In this document: in pieces, positions 25,394 to 37,638 of the stretch | Layout of the letters: the number at the start of each line of letters is the position of its first letter | Numbering within the stretch: position 1 is the stretch's first letter | Notes under the pieces: model-generated | What the model saw: only the letters and a program-made list of their open reading frames with translations | The model's database searches: none | Told to the model about the DNA's origin: nothing | Made by a program: the position numbers and the translations under genes | Assembly: GCA_013339895.1 (NCBI GenBank) | Contig: JABACO010000012.1 | Location: 6,190,248 to 6,254,247 of the forward strand | DNA: 64,000 nt | DNA from: Ephydatia muelleri | Lineage: Eukaryota > Porifera > Demospongiae > Spongillida > Spongillidae | Direction: 5' to 3'

Positions 25394-27518
25394 ATGGATC
25401 CCATTGGTAAGTATTTTACAATGCGAAGAACGCTTTCGTGTTTGCGACCATCTTCCCAGGAAGTCACCTTCCCATCGTGTTTCTGTTTGATAACGGCTAT
25501 ACCGTTATACATGCATTGTATGACGCGCGTCAACAGCTGCTCTCGCGACCTCTAACTCTGACCAATCGTCTTATGTAGCCGCTGCGCGCGTTTAGTATTC
25601 TTTCCCAATTTATCGTTATACATGCATTGATGACGCACGTCAACAGCTGCCCTCGCGATCTCTAACTCTGACCAAACGTCTTATGTTTGGCTGTAGCCGC
25701 TGCGCGCGTTTAGTATTCTTTCCCAATTTATTTCCACCAATATTTGTCAAGGTGCTAGCTTGTCGCCATTTCGTAGTCCGTCACAATGCCACTATGCCAG
25801 ACAGTGTGAGAAAACATCGTGGCAACCATTGTACAAAGCGTTGACCATTTGGAAATAATGCACAATGAACGTATTGTACACGACACGTATTTAATCACAG
25901 CAATGTACCGTACGTCAGCATGATAAGGTTCATTATCGTGTTGTCAGTGCAGAGTGTGTAATGATTGGGATGCATACGACGAAAGGATGATGGGACGAAA
26001 GGATGATGGGACGAAAGGATGATGGGACGAAAGGATGATGGGACTAGGACAAGGGACCTGCAAAGGTCCTCCCGCACTTTCTCGCCAAACACACACATTC
26101 TCAGTGTTTCTCTCTTTTGCTGTCCTACGTGTAGATTCAAATAAGTCATCTTTTCCACCACCGTACTACACATCTCAACCTGTGTCCAAAAGTTACACAG
26201 CTCCTTTGTATGGTAAGGGGCCATCACAGCATACATGATGTACTGTGTGTTATGTTCGTATAAAATGTGCAGTCTTTATTCATTTTCAGTAGCACCTTCA
26301 TACATTTGCTCAAATGCATACACTTCTCTATGAATGATTTCTTTCTATACATGTATCTGTCTGATGCAGACCCAAACAAGGAATCACAATATTACCCTGC
26401 TCCACCTGCATACAATCGTCCTGCTCCACCTGCATATATCTCAGAACCAACACAGGTTCGTTTGAAGACAAAAGGTTCAGACACAATAGTATTTAGTTTG
26501 CTGATCAAGCAGCCACTGATATTTGAATAGCTGCAGTTCTGTATGCATTCACATTGTAATCCAAGATGATTTTATTGACTGCTGTAAGTCATGGTACTAA
26601 TTAAATGCTTCTTAGTTCATTGTCACAATCAGTTTTGCCATTGATTGCATTGCAGTATAAGTACACGTAAATTGATTTCAAATAGATGCTAACTTGTGGA
26701 TTATATGCTTTCTGTGGTTATACAATTCACCAGGGTGCGCAACTGCTGTTGGTAAATGTAGTTGGCGTAATGGTACTGCATCAGTTGTATAATTGCACAA
26801 CACTCCTAATTAAGCACCTTAATCTTGTACAGTTTTTCTTACCTTCTGCAGCCTGGAAATGTTCCGATCGCTGTGGTTATTAGTCAGCCCCCAAGCTATG
26901 TTGTGCATGCTGATCGCTATACCCATGGTGACCATTACTTCATGCTCTCAATCATCCTGAGTATCATATGCTTCTGCTGTGGGTCCTGGCTATCACTGCT
27001 GTGCACTATTCCTGCCATTGTCTTTGCTGCTGCGGTAAGTTTTGGGGTGCACTGGTAGATTGCTGTGCTTCTCAATACTGATGGCAGTGACATAAATATA
27101 TTTCTGTTTAACCTGAGCAATCTTTAGGCAGCTATTGTTTTTAAAAAGGGATCAAATGCAAACTTTGTGTCGATTAATTATGAATACGTGGTATATAATG
27201 ACCAGTGTAATTCCACTATATTTAAATGGCTTGTAGTCCCTTTTAGTGATGTGTGATTCCATCCATGCATTGCTGCCTTTTCAATGCTTAGTAAGCAATG
27301 GTGCACCTGCTAAACAGCTGTGTTGGCATGTTTTCTGCACACTATAGGCACAGGATGCAGAAATCAGAGGCGACTCAGATGCAGAAAGGAAGAACAGTGT
27401 TTGTGCCATTACCCTCAATATCATAGCCATTTTTAGCTTCATGATTCTTTGGTTCATTCTCATTGCTGTTATGGCAACCAGAGATTATCAGCCCCCATGC
27501 TACAGCACAAGTTGCTGA
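25394..27518 (+). CDS. Dispanin / CD225-domain (IFITM-like) membrane protein
   Basis: Small two-helix membrane protein of the dispanin family, which includes vertebrate IFITM antiviral proteins and PRRT/SynDIG proteins. Exons 25394-25406, 26135-26212, 26370-26455, 26852-27034 and 27348-27518 join in phase to 176 residues. The N-terminal 85 residues are Pro/Tyr-rich with PPPYY, two APPAY repeats and QPPSY, PY-like sites that could bind WW-domain ubiquitin ligases. The CD225 region starts HYFMLSIILSIICFCCG, the hydrophobic and Cys-rich first helix, continues through an acidic loop (AEIRGDSDAERKNS) that matches the conserved GD..A...S pattern, and ends with a second helix around residues 143-166. 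A short tail contains QPPCY. The start is chosen because MDPI plus G at the donor restores phase. The in-family role is unknown; antiviral function should not be assumed. Confidence 0.85.
25503..25732. repeat. Tandem duplication of ~115 bp
   Basis: Copy 1 (25503-25612) and copy 2 (25614-25732) share CGTTATACATGCATTG at the start and TTTAGTATTCTTTCCCAATT at the end. They differ by a few substitutions and a ~10-base insertion. It lies in the first intron of the dispanin gene and could duplicate an intronic regulatory site. Confidence 0.9.
25978..26043. repeat. 17-bp tandem repeat GACGAAAGGATGATGGG, four copies
   Basis: Four essentially identical copies in dispanin intron 1. Confidence 0.95.
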
Positions 27519-27754
27519 GGGCAGCAGCAAAAGAGCACACAAGGTGAACATATATTGAAAATTTAGTTATGCAGGTATGTATGCAGCTGACACAGTCAAA
27601 TTCGTATCCATATTATTCATGTGACTATCCAACCAGTACATTAGATCATAGTTTCAGGCCAGTTACTTAATTGCTAACAGGAGATGTAATTAGTTTTTGC
27701 AATTGAATTCTGGAGTTGGGGTCATTTACAAGCTGGTCCTGAGATAACAAGTCA

Positions 27755-27760
27755 AATAAA
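27755..27760 (+). terminator. Polyadenylation signal of the dispanin gene
   Basis: AATAAA about 240 bases past the stop codon. Confidence 0.5.
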
Positions 27761-28087
27761 AGAGAAAGTCGATTGTGTGCAGTGGTCTCACAATGTGTCA
27801 CAGCTATGTACTGTGCAGACAATATTGTCAAATAATCAAAATGAATCTCTGTGGACATTTTAAGGGGAGCAAAAGCAGTTCAGTGTGCATGTGTACTTCA
27901 CATTACTTGACCACACTTACAATATGTTTAGAGATGACAGCAAGGGGGTTTTGGGGGAGCGCTGATAGCTCCCCCAGTGGGGTCTGGCCCAGCCGCTTTT
28001 TGCTTTTGCGTTTATTTAGCACAGTGATATCAATATACATCACGCGATATCCGGATTACGACTCTAGGAGCCTGCATGGATTAGTCA

Positions 28088-28185
28088 CGTACCCAGACCC
28101 ACCATGACGTAAGCGTTTATCGCTTACACTACGACACCTGTCGTAGTAAGCGATAAACGCTTACGTCATGGTGGGTCTGGGTACG
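28088..28185. repeat. Near-perfect 98-bp palindrome
   Basis: The left arm (28088-28136) and right arm (28139-28185) are complementary over 47 bases with one 2-base bulge and a 2-base centre. The arms begin CGTACCCAGACCCACCATGA. TGCATGGAT occurs on both sides (28073-28081 and 28192-28200) in direct orientation and could be a 9-bp target duplication, which would make this a tiny foldback element. Confidence 0.93.
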
Positions 28186-29688
28186 ATACTATGCATGGAT
28201 AGCGACGAGAAGACTGTTCATTCTTCACAATGCTATGGTTCCTACTGCTCAGCAATTAAATTCGTGACGCAAAGCTTTTGTGAATTTGTGACCGAAGCCA
28301 AGCACCAGCCTCATGTCGGTCTATAAACGACTCATGTATGTTTTACTATGATATTAGTATTGTTAGTTTATTTAGCTCTATAGCTATCTGTTTACTGAGG
28401 AAAAGAATCTGAGATCCATCCATTCACGTCTTTTGATCGCTTACCTCAATTCTTGCTCACACGCACCATTCGATCGATCGCGCAATTAAATGTAACAATG
28501 TTTCGTTAATACACATGTAGGAGGATTTAATTAGATCGATATAGACCCCACTTGGCTAGAACGATGTGCAATCTTGCAAATCCAAGGACGTTAACATGCA
28601 GAATTGCTGCATAGATTACAGTATGCATTACGTCATTCTTCATATAGGACCTGACCCCCCCCCCCCCCCCCCTTAATCCGCCCCTGGCACGTTTAATTAT
28701 TAGTTTGGTATTAGGATATTGAAATAGATTAAAGAATGCTGAAGCAAAGAGGCTACACACTTTTTGAGAAAGAAAAGATCACTTTGAGATAGAAAACACA
28801 AAGATCAGGAGAGTCTGAAAAGTTTGCAGCTGGTGGTGATGTGGGGTGTTGAATTACGATGCCCTACAAATCAAAACGTCTCAACACATTACTAATCATC
28901 AATACCCAAAATGTTTTACGAGTATCCCACTGCTGAACGTTTATTAAATTTCAGATAGTTAGTCCGTAATAAGTTCAAAACCAGATTCGATTCAGTGACC
29001 ACCTTATTCAAGTTAATATAACTGTAAAATAATATAGCTTGAGTGACTTAGCTAAAGCGGCATTAACCCCCCCAAAAATGGAGTCATTATTTTGGGGGTG
29101 AATAAAAATAAAAAAAAACAAGTCAAGACACAACCTAACAGAGGCACAATGCTACACAGAAGCAGTGCTCTATTTATTGTGGCAGATATGGAAACCCAGC
29201 CCTCCCCCATCTCACTCTACTGCCACGAATGGACAGGTTTGTAGCACAAAGGACAGCAAAAATCATCCTTGCACACATAACACTAGGAGACTTGTGCCAA
29301 ATTGCAGGAATCTTGTCAGCTAAATGACGCATAAATGTCTTTGCCTCCTCACCCAGTGCCTCCTCAGCATTATGACTGCGAGTATTTTTGCTTCGGTGAT
29401 TATTTACTATAAATAGCTTACCTTTGTTCCTAACTATTGACAAATTAATTTTGTTTATGTCAGAGTAATTTCGTCTCGATCAATTCGGTTAATGATTTCA
29501 AATTGTGATATCTGATCTGTTGATTTATTTACTCGATCGAGTCGAGAGTCGTTTGCATTAAAAGCAGCATAGGCTGTCACGACTAGCTAGCCTAGGAGCT
29601 TCTAAGCTTAAGAGCCGCCTTCAAAACACAATAATAAAGCTCAGCAGGCGCGAGTTGTGCACAGATCACATACGCTACATGTCAACGC

Positions 29689-30417
29689 CTAAGGCAAGGC
29701 AGTTCCACCTCTGATGGCCTGAGCCACTTGGGAGTTGGTCTCGTCGTCGGCGTAACGCTTGTAGTTCTCAATTAGCTTCTGTGTGTCGGGTAAGGTCTTC
29801 CGGACACTCTCGCACTCGATCGCGGCCTTGTACCAAACGTGGTAGCGCCTCCACTTGTCGCTGTCTTCAACGGAAAACCCGCGATAGTGCGGGAGAATGG
29901 TCGCAAACCGAAACGCGTGCGGGACGAGCATGATGTCAACCATCCCGAGTTGATTCCCACCGAAGAGCGGGCCTTTCGGGTCCATCGCCTCCACAACGGC
30001 AGCCAGCCCGTTCAAGAGGTCGTCCTTGGCCTGAGTCCGCTCCTCTTCGCTCTTCTTGATTAGCATGCGGTAGAAGGCTGGCTCCACCTTCTTGGATATG
30101 TGGTCGCTCCACATGCGGACACGGGCCCTCTCAAGCGGGTCGGTAGGGAGGAGGTGCTTGTCGTTGGTCCACGCCTCGTCCACGTACTGGACGCAAATGG
30201 GCGACTCCCACACGGATACGCCCTTGTGGCGTATCGTGGGGACAAGTCCGTTTGGGTTGATAGCGAGCCACTCTGGAGTCTTGTTGTAGGGGTCGACTTC
30301 AACGTATTCGAAATCGACTCCCTTCTCTAAGAAAGCGATCCAAGCCCGCTGGGCGTAAGGACAAAACCAGGAGCAGTACAGCTTGGGCACGTCAGATGCC
30401 ATGATACACAGGTACAA
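29689..30417 (-). CDS. Omega-type glutathione S-transferase, intronless
   Basis: Cytosolic thiol transferase/dehydroascorbate reductase-like enzyme. A single 242-codon frame; a second Met six codons in (30402) begins MASDVPKLYCSWFCPYAQR and may be the true start, since it puts the thioredoxin-fold strand at the usual distance. FCPYAQR carries the catalytic Cys of omega and lambda classes in place of Tyr/Ser. The N-terminal domain continues with NPNGLVPTI (cis-Pro) and WESPICVQYVDE (glutathione gamma-Glu-binding ES/DS motif). The all-helical C-terminal domain covers residues 90-235 and includes LGMVDIMLVPHAFR in the position of the N-capping box. Unlike its neighbours it has no introns and is more GC-rich, so a retrocopy or transferred gene is possible, though short GSTs without introns also occur naturally. 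Confidence 0.9.
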   Translation of the reverse strand: MYLCIMASDVPKLYCSWFCPYAQRAWIAFLEKGVDFEYVEVDPYNKTPEWLAINPNGLVPTIRHKGVSVWESPICVQYVDEAWTNDKHLLPTDPLERARVRMWSDHISKKVEPAFYRMLIKKSEEERTQAKDDLLNGLAAVVEAMDPKGPLFGGNQLGMVDIMLVPHAFRFATILPHYRGFSVEDSDKWRRYHVWYKAAIECESVRKTLPDTQKLIENYKRYADDETNSQVAQAIRGGTALP

Positions 30418-30488
30418 CCGTTGACGTCATAAGGTTTCATGATTCATACATGTCTCGTTCCCAGACACGCGCGTTTGATATTAAGAAA

Positions 30489-30740
30489 TACCGTAAAGCA
30501 CCACGAATAAGCTCCCCCCTCCGCCCCCAACAATAAAAAATGGCTCGTGTTTAAACGTGCGCATCTCCGTAACTTCGAAAGTGTATTCAGCATTTCAGAA
30601 ACAGAAATGGTACCCGTACATGATTATGAAAAAAGATACGCAGAAGCGTTCGCGATTACGAAGATACGGACGTTTAAACACGGGCCATTTTTTATTGTTG
30701 GGGGCGGAGGGTGGGAGCTTATTCGTGGTACTTTACGGTA
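30489..30740. mobile_element. 252-bp MITE with ~70-bp terminal inverted repeats, TA target
   Basis: The left end TACCGTAAAGCACCACGAAT and the right end ATTCGTGGTACTTTACGGTA are inverted copies, and the similarity runs about 70 bases inward through GCCCCCAACAATAAAAAATG with about four mismatches. TA on both sides fits a Tc1/mariner or Harbinger-like parent. It sits about 70 bases upstream of the GST start, where it could affect the promoter. Confidence 0.93.
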
Positions 30741-32750
30741 GTATCACAGACATCTTCCAATATTGTACGGAACTAGCTGCGGCTCCTCAGACCTCAGTAC
30801 CATCGATTCGAATCCGCTGCCTCCTCCCATCCCATGTCTCCACACTGTCAAAGCACGCTATGCATGGTGCGGTACACGCTGTATTATACTGAATATCTAG
30901 CTCATATTCCGGTATAATACAAGAAAAATTCTGCAGCTTGCTTCCGATTTCCATTGACTCGTGTGGTCTTCGAAGCGGAGTCACATATATAGTCATGTTA
31001 TTTGCATCGACTTGAAACAGCCCACAGGGGTCCATCGCGCGATTTTCAGTATGGAGTCCGCATACACCCAAGTCAAATGAATTAAGTGTGACTTCGGCTG
31101 TATAAGAGATACGCAAAACAGACGTGACTGTAAGCCGCATGCACGATCCGCACTAATGGTAAATGTTTCGAGTGGTACAAACGTCACCATGACGTCATGC
31201 AAGCCAATGCCTTTATAGAGACATGTCGCGCAAACTCTCTTAATCATTTTCAGGGGCAGATGAAACATGGGTTTATATACCTGCATGCATATAAAAGGTG
31301 CACAGAATAGTGAGCGATGTCGTTTGTTAACCACCATGATAATCTCACGGCGAAAGGAGAGGATCTTCCGCTCAGATTTTATAGGGCCACGCAAGAGGCT
31401 GATCACTTGGAGCTACACTTTGGATATTTGGTAGGAAGCTAAAGAGGGAGAGTATATGTATACGGTTTCTTTATTATATGTTAGATTTTAATTCGTTTCT
31501 ATTATTATTTTTTGGAGGGGGTGGGGGGTGGGGGGGTGGATGATATTTATCTATAAGGGAAAATGTGCTCGGAGACAAAGGCATGTTGCATGACTCGGCG
31601 GATTGTCCCAGTTAAGGCCGAAGCCGGTAACTCCCGCCTATGACGCAGCTGCAGACCATGCATGTAGGCATTTTACTTGGGAAGTACGGTGGCCCGGTAG
31701 GTCGCGCGTAGGAAGAATTGTACGAACACAACCTTAAGTTTACGAATGGCATAGAACAAAACGCGATTTGCCCCAACCCACAAGGTCTGAGTGACGTACG
31801 CTGAGCGCAAAAAATGGAAAGCGACGCTCTTCCGCGTATTGCATGCTTCAGTACATCGCTGTGGAACAAACTGTGGGATGCACGTCTCAAAAACATCATA
31901 TGTGCTATATTTGAAAAGTTTACATATCACGTACATGTGCATTCTACTTAACGCACCACATACGAAAACTATTGACACTTATTATCGCGTATGATGCAAA
32001 GGATAGTGTATATCAGTCACCATTAATTCATGGCTGAGACGCAGATGCTAGAGTTCTGTTTCTCACTCATTATACTGATCTGGTATAGGATTTTATCCTT
32101 TCAAAGCATGTTCAAAACTATCTAGGTCTGTTCATTCATTATGAGTACTTTTTTGTCCAATACTACACAGTAAGAAATGATGAAAAGAGCCCTGTGAGAA
32201 CAGTCAAATAGCAACGAATGAGCGTGACTTGGGTTACAAGAGCACCATATTAATAGTAATGTTAGAACTTTTCGAATTCACTGCAGGAGCTTTCACAAAA
32301 CACATCCCTCGACTCCTCAAGGAAAGCAATCGAGTGGAAGGACCTTTTTAAGAAGGAGCAGGTAGCAATTTGAAGGATAAGAATTAAGTTTGGAACTAAA
32401 GTCCAAATGGCAGAGGCCTCCATGGCAGGATCTTGTGGAATAAAAACCCATTTAGATATCATCTGAAGTGAGGATAGAAAGAGTTGGATGACACTTCTAC
32501 TGGGAGAAAGTCATACTTATTGGACTAAATCCCATGCAAGCATAGTAGAAGTGAGAGGGGATGAGATATTAGTGATGACTCCTGCTGCTATCTGATCCTC
32601 AAGCAGAAACATCACGGAATTCCAGATACACCACCGTTAGTTTGGATAACATTTAATTTATTACTTGGTGAAAAGATGACTGGAAATTAGATATCAGTAG
32701 AGCAATGATTATCCTTTACAGGCAATGTAACTAAAATCTGAAACTTTTGT

Positions 32751-32792
<42 letters not shown>

Positions 32793-33659
32793 TGTGTTAT
32801 ATGTGTGCATGTGTGTGTACATTGCATGTGCTCCTCCCCTCCATAATGCAGTACTGTGGATCACCTGAGGTCACATGATGCTGCCTCATCCAACCACAGT
32901 GGTAAGGTCTACTATGTTATGTGCCATCACCATGGTGATCCAGCAGTGTAAAACACAAGGAATTATGGATGTGTTCCAGACAGTAGGTCTATTGTATCTA
33001 CAAGCTGGATGAAGTGCTCACTGTAGTATGCTATCTACACGGGACCCATCTGGTGGTGGAAGAGAAGGAAGTATAGGGAAGGGGGCTAGCAGAGTGATCT
33101 GGCCTACCATGTCTCTTCCTAGGACTGCAGTACTGTAGTGCAAGGTGATCTTGAAGACGATACTTGCCTGCATGTGTTGAATTCCTTTTTTAACAAATCT
33201 GCATGATTTCCAAACATGCAAGCACAAAGCTCAACTGACTATGCGAAATGAATAAGAAAACCAATATTATTTGCCATACTTTAGCTATATACGAGAAAAA
33301 AGCTCTCATTATATACCAGGTTACTTTGCACATGTTCAGTAGTGGCCAGGAACGCAACTGTGTAGGAAGAATCGCTGGTAAAACTGCAGGAGCTGAAAAC
33401 GTGACCTTCTATGCACGCTACTCGAACCGCTCATTGTAAGCATATAACGGTAGTTGATAGGAACCAAGAACTGAGGTTACGTACGCGTGTTTGGGACATG
33501 AAATAATCCAACATGCTGCTTGCCAAAACTTCTGCATGTACATTGTTACCCGATACCAAACATATCGTAGGTAGCGATGTGTACTTGGTTGCTAGGCTTG
33601 TTGCTACAGTGATTATAAACATAATCTGTAATTTATTTTCCCCTGAGTTTTGTGTATTT
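30741..33659. other. Gene-poor stretch
   Basis: No gene can be supported. Several - strand open frames (30787-31140, 30993-31406, 31612-31978, 32262-32462) look like ordinary sequence with no recognised domain. A (GT)n run lies at 32750-32791. A segment near 33139-33175 (GTGCAAGGTGATCTTGAAGA) recurs near 34738-34775, hinting at a dispersed repeat. Confidence 0.5.
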
Positions 33660-34310
33660 CGGGTGCCCAGTCGTGGTGGTTTCATACTGATGTTTTTTTG
33701 ACCAAAACTGGATGTGTGGTTGCACTGGAATGTGATTGCATTCCTCAGATTCCATCCTACTGAGCAAAGGGGTTGTAGGTTGTTCGAGGATGGCACAAGA
33801 TACTTAATTATGCTTCAAAAGGCATCCTGTTGAACCTGGTAAAAATGGTTATGTCTATTGGTAGGGCTTTTCCCTATTTGAGTCCCAGTTCGAAGAGCAC
33901 AGGAGTGCTATTGAGTGCAGTCTTTTAAAGAGGTTTTCTAGCCATTCGGTCTTGTTAAACTGTTGTGACTAGGTTTAATGGAACAGAATATTGCATCACT
34001 TCCATGTGACCCTCCTCCCCTGGATGCTGGGTTTACATTTACTCTTACAATGAGTTATGAAGTAAACAATTTATTTGGTTCATTGGTTTGAGCAAAAGCG
34101 TTGTACAAGATATTCAGTGGTACTGTATGTATTATCATGCACCTCCTTCTTGACTGTAGATTGTAGTGAAGCGAGGTCCTACATGCTCGTGTGTACCATT
34201 CATCATGATCCTGTTCCCAAGCTCATGGGGTGAGTTGTGCTGTGTTCTCCAAATGTGCCTGTTCTGTGCATGCCATAATCAGTATCGATCTATGAATCAA
34301 CCGTTGTTTA
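33660..34310. repeat. Dispersed or duplicated block, copy A
   Basis: Aligns in the same orientation with 43685-44660. Shared segments include GCCCAGTCGT, GTAGGTTGTTCGAGGATGGC, GAAGCGAGGTCCTACATG and GTGAGTTGTGCTGTGTTCTC. Copy A lacks some internal sequence present in copy B. Short open frames in either copy do not agree with each other, so it is probably non-coding repeat. Confidence 0.85.
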
Positions 34311-34596
34311 TCGGTCAATGCGTATATCTTGAGTGTGCATTGTAAAAATTAATGTGCATGACACTGCCAGCCACTTCGCTGATAACCATCTTCAAAGGAC
34401 ACTTTGAATCAAACAATGTACAGAAATAACCATCTGTCATGGTTTTGTTGGGGTGGGTGATGGAGAATTGGAGCCACACTGTGATGAAAAGACCCTCATG
34501 AATTGAAATGGTGCTGGTATATTTTGCAATGTCAATGCAAGGGGTGTCACAACAACACACCTCTTGCCTATCAGAGGTACCTTCACAGGTAGAACT

Positions 34597-34714
34597 GGAG
34601 GAGGAGGAGGAGGAGGAGGAGGAGGAGGAGGAGGAGGAGGAGGAGGAGGAGGAGGAGGAGGAGGAGGAGGAGGAGGAGGAGGAGGAGGAGGAGGAGGAGG
34701 AGGAGGAGGAGGAG
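34597..34714. repeat. (GGA)39 trinucleotide repeat
   Basis: Pure GGA/GAG run of about 118 bases. It gives an all-Glu frame that has no supporting gene context. Confidence 0.97.
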
Positions 34715-36479
34715 AAATGATCTCCTACTAGGACTAGTGCAAGGTGATCTTCAAGATGATACTTACATCTGTTGGTGCATCCATGTCAACATCTTCATCT
34801 ATTTATTTGTGTGACATTGACTTCATTGTTTCCGTAGGTGCCAATACATATTCAGGAAATGCATGCGTTACATCACTCAACGCCACCTATATATGTATGA
34901 CATCATTTCGACAATTGCGCCCTTTTCCGCCGGTGTACTATTACCACATCATTCTTCCCAATTGCTACTATAATGTATTTGAGCTCACATAATTCAAATA
35001 CGTGCGTATTACGCATGAATGCATTCATTGGGGGAACAAAACAAAACGAAAGAACAATAAGGCAACAAGGTTCCATTGGGACTCGACATCTTGGGATCAA
35101 ACATTGTCTTTAGGGCTAGGGCAGAAATCATGATATTAGGTGGACAGGTATTTGAGTTAGTATATATATAGTTGGTTTGTGTCCCATACTGTTTGATGTG
35201 CATTTATGGTCCCCTAAGCCTTCCTGTATGAAAAAAGTTGAGCAAATTAATCAGTGCTACATTTCTATCACTGTACCACATTTATTCGTCATATAGAACG
35301 CCCCTCGCAAATTATGTATTGTTTGCAGCTGTTAATCTATTGAAAATTGGACCATAGATAGTATAGTAAGCTATGATTGGACTGGCCTCAGGAGCCTTTA
35401 CCGTCATTCCAGTGTGTTTTTATCACTTCCGTTAGTCGTTCAGGAATTGCTCTTCACGAGAATCACCACTTCATGTAGTTCATTGAAGACTTCAACTACA
35501 TCATGAGGACACTGAGGATTTGAGTGTTGATGCCATCATAGAGGCTCCACCTCGCCAGAGGATTCCATCGTGTAAGATAGAAGATCATCAGCTAAATAAA
35601 TTGTTAGAACAAGCTTACTTGTCACAACAAGCCCGCCTCCCTTCAGTGTCATCTCCTCACGCCTCAGCTTGCCGGCTTTCTGTAATGCCCACACCGCAGC
35701 TCATGCACGATCAACCTGCACCTTGAGCCTTTTGAATTTCAGGTGGCACTCAAATGGTGCACTTCTCGAAACGCTAGCTGTTCCTCTGTCCGTTCCATGC
35801 CCTTGATCCCTTGGGGTATCATGTCTTGACATGTAAACGTGGTGGCGACTTAATAGTATGACATATGTCCCTGCAGGACATCTTCTGGGAGTCTTGCAAT
35901 TAAGCAATCATCATCATTGGAGGACAACTTGAGGTAGGTAGTGGTCTTGATGAATATGGGCAGCGTACACACACTGCAGACTTTCTGGTACAAAACTGGG
36001 AGTTCCTCGAGCCAGCTGATTTGGAACCTAAATGAAGCGCGTGTGACCGCGGAATCCGCCGTGGCTGTAAACACGTACGCCAAAAGTAACGAAAAGTGCA
36101 TACGTTACGTTAGCATTCTATTGGCATCTTCTTAGTCTTATGGTCCATATCACACATCCCTCTCAGTCTGACTCTTGTATTGCGCCTGCGCATTACTGTT
36201 TTATGTAGTGGAACTGCCCCCGCTCATCGCGTCGCATTCTTCAAGGGGTAATATTGACATTGGCTATAGCAGAGGTATGGTGAGTGTTTTGAAACAGGCG
36301 TGAGTGTAGCGTAATGTGTGTATGTGTGTGCTTGCATGTGTGTGTAGTGTGCATACGTGAGTATTTGTGTGCATATATGTACACGTATATGTGTATTGTG
36401 TGTGTATTGTGTGTGTGTATTGTGTGTGCGTTGTGTGTGTGCGTTGTGTGTGTGCGTGTGTGTGTGTTGTGTTATGTTG

Positions 36480-36526
<47 letters not shown>

Positions 36527-36889
36527 ATTAATTAATTCCCTTGCGGTGGGGCTCTGGCGAGGATAAGGGCCCATATTTGTTATTTTCGTAGCACGTGCAG
36601 CGCTGCTTAAGTGACACCTTCGCGGCTGATCACTGCAGCTGTCTTTTCTCAGCTGTTTAGAAATGTGCGTCATTAGAGTTAAAATGATTATTACGGGGAA
36701 ACCCCAAGGGGGAACCCCAGGGGGGAACCCATCGCTATCTTGGAATGCAGTTGTGGTGCAATATCCTGATTCATTATAAACAACATATTGGAATGCACTT
36801 AAATGTCAATTAATTCTTGATCTGGGCATGTGCTATCACTCCTGTTCTGCAACTATGACTATGTCATCATTACTACTACATCTTCCCAT
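34715..36889. other. Gene-poor stretch with GT microsatellite
   Basis: No supported gene. A GT-rich microsatellite occupies 36317-36524. Short frames at 35520-35726 (+) and 35850-36101 (-) have no recognised domain. A small GGGGAACCCCAA repeat lies near 36695-36730. Confidence 0.5.
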
Positions 36890-37638
36890 ACAAATCACTC
36901 CCTAGTAATAATCTGGTGGTTGTCTTAATTGTCCTGGATACTGCTCTTGCTCCTTGTAATCCTGGTGCTGCTTCCTCCATTTCTACTTCTCTCGCTGGCT
37001 ATCGTCAATGACTATCTCAGAAGCTGACTTCCCTGTCTGTGATGAACCGTTTCTGTTGGTTGCTCTGGTTCTCCTCCATCGAAGTCAGGAATTTCAAGCA
37101 AACTGATGTCAGCTTCTTATACCACTTTCTCATTTGGTCTTGATGTGTGTGACATTGTTTTTCTACGCTTAGAACAACTTGAATTGATAATGGAGCAGTA
37201 CATTTGGGGATGACACCTGGTTCCTAAGTCCTTCACATAGACCTCGTTAGTGAGACCCTTGTACTGCTGTGAGGTATCAACCTGTAGTGAAGCAATACAC
37301 GTACCAACCTATCCTCCAAGGACCCAAGTGCCATTTTCCTTAACCCATCTTTAACAGCTTTGACAGCCCTTTCAGCCAGACGATTGGAGGAGGGTTATGT
37401 GCTAGACACCATTCCCCAGCATTAACTGTCCAAACTCACTGCTCGTAAAACAGGGTCTATTAACTGGCACAACAGTTTCTAGAATGACCAATCTTGGAAA
37501 ATTCATCCTCAAATTCCTTAGAGGTTGCAGTCCGAACTATTTCCACTTCTATCCACGTTGACTGCTCATCTACATGTAAATGTATTAATACCGTCCTACC
37601 TTGAATAGGTCCAGCATGGACTCAATGTACATACATGC

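Larger units (their letters stand above)
27519..29688. other. Intergenic region between dispanin and GST genes
   Basis: Convergent 3' flanks. It contains an AATAAA, the long palindrome at 28088-28185, a run of 18 C (28655-28672) and an open frame on the - strand (29443-29174) that ends in a basic, Arg-rich segment. That frame is isolated and not recognised; it may be a transposon scrap. Confidence 0.5.

Noticed and set aside
29174-29443. 89-codon - strand frame as a gene
   Set aside because: Isolated, no recognised domain and no splice partners; kept only as a possible transposon scrap in the intergenic note.
30787-31406. Overlapping - strand frames upstream of the GST gene
   Set aside because: Two frames overlap in different registers, neither shows a domain, and there is no convincing exon chain.
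34508-34720. Frame ending in about 38 Glu
   Set aside because: Encoded by a pure GGA repeat with no neighbouring exon or domain.
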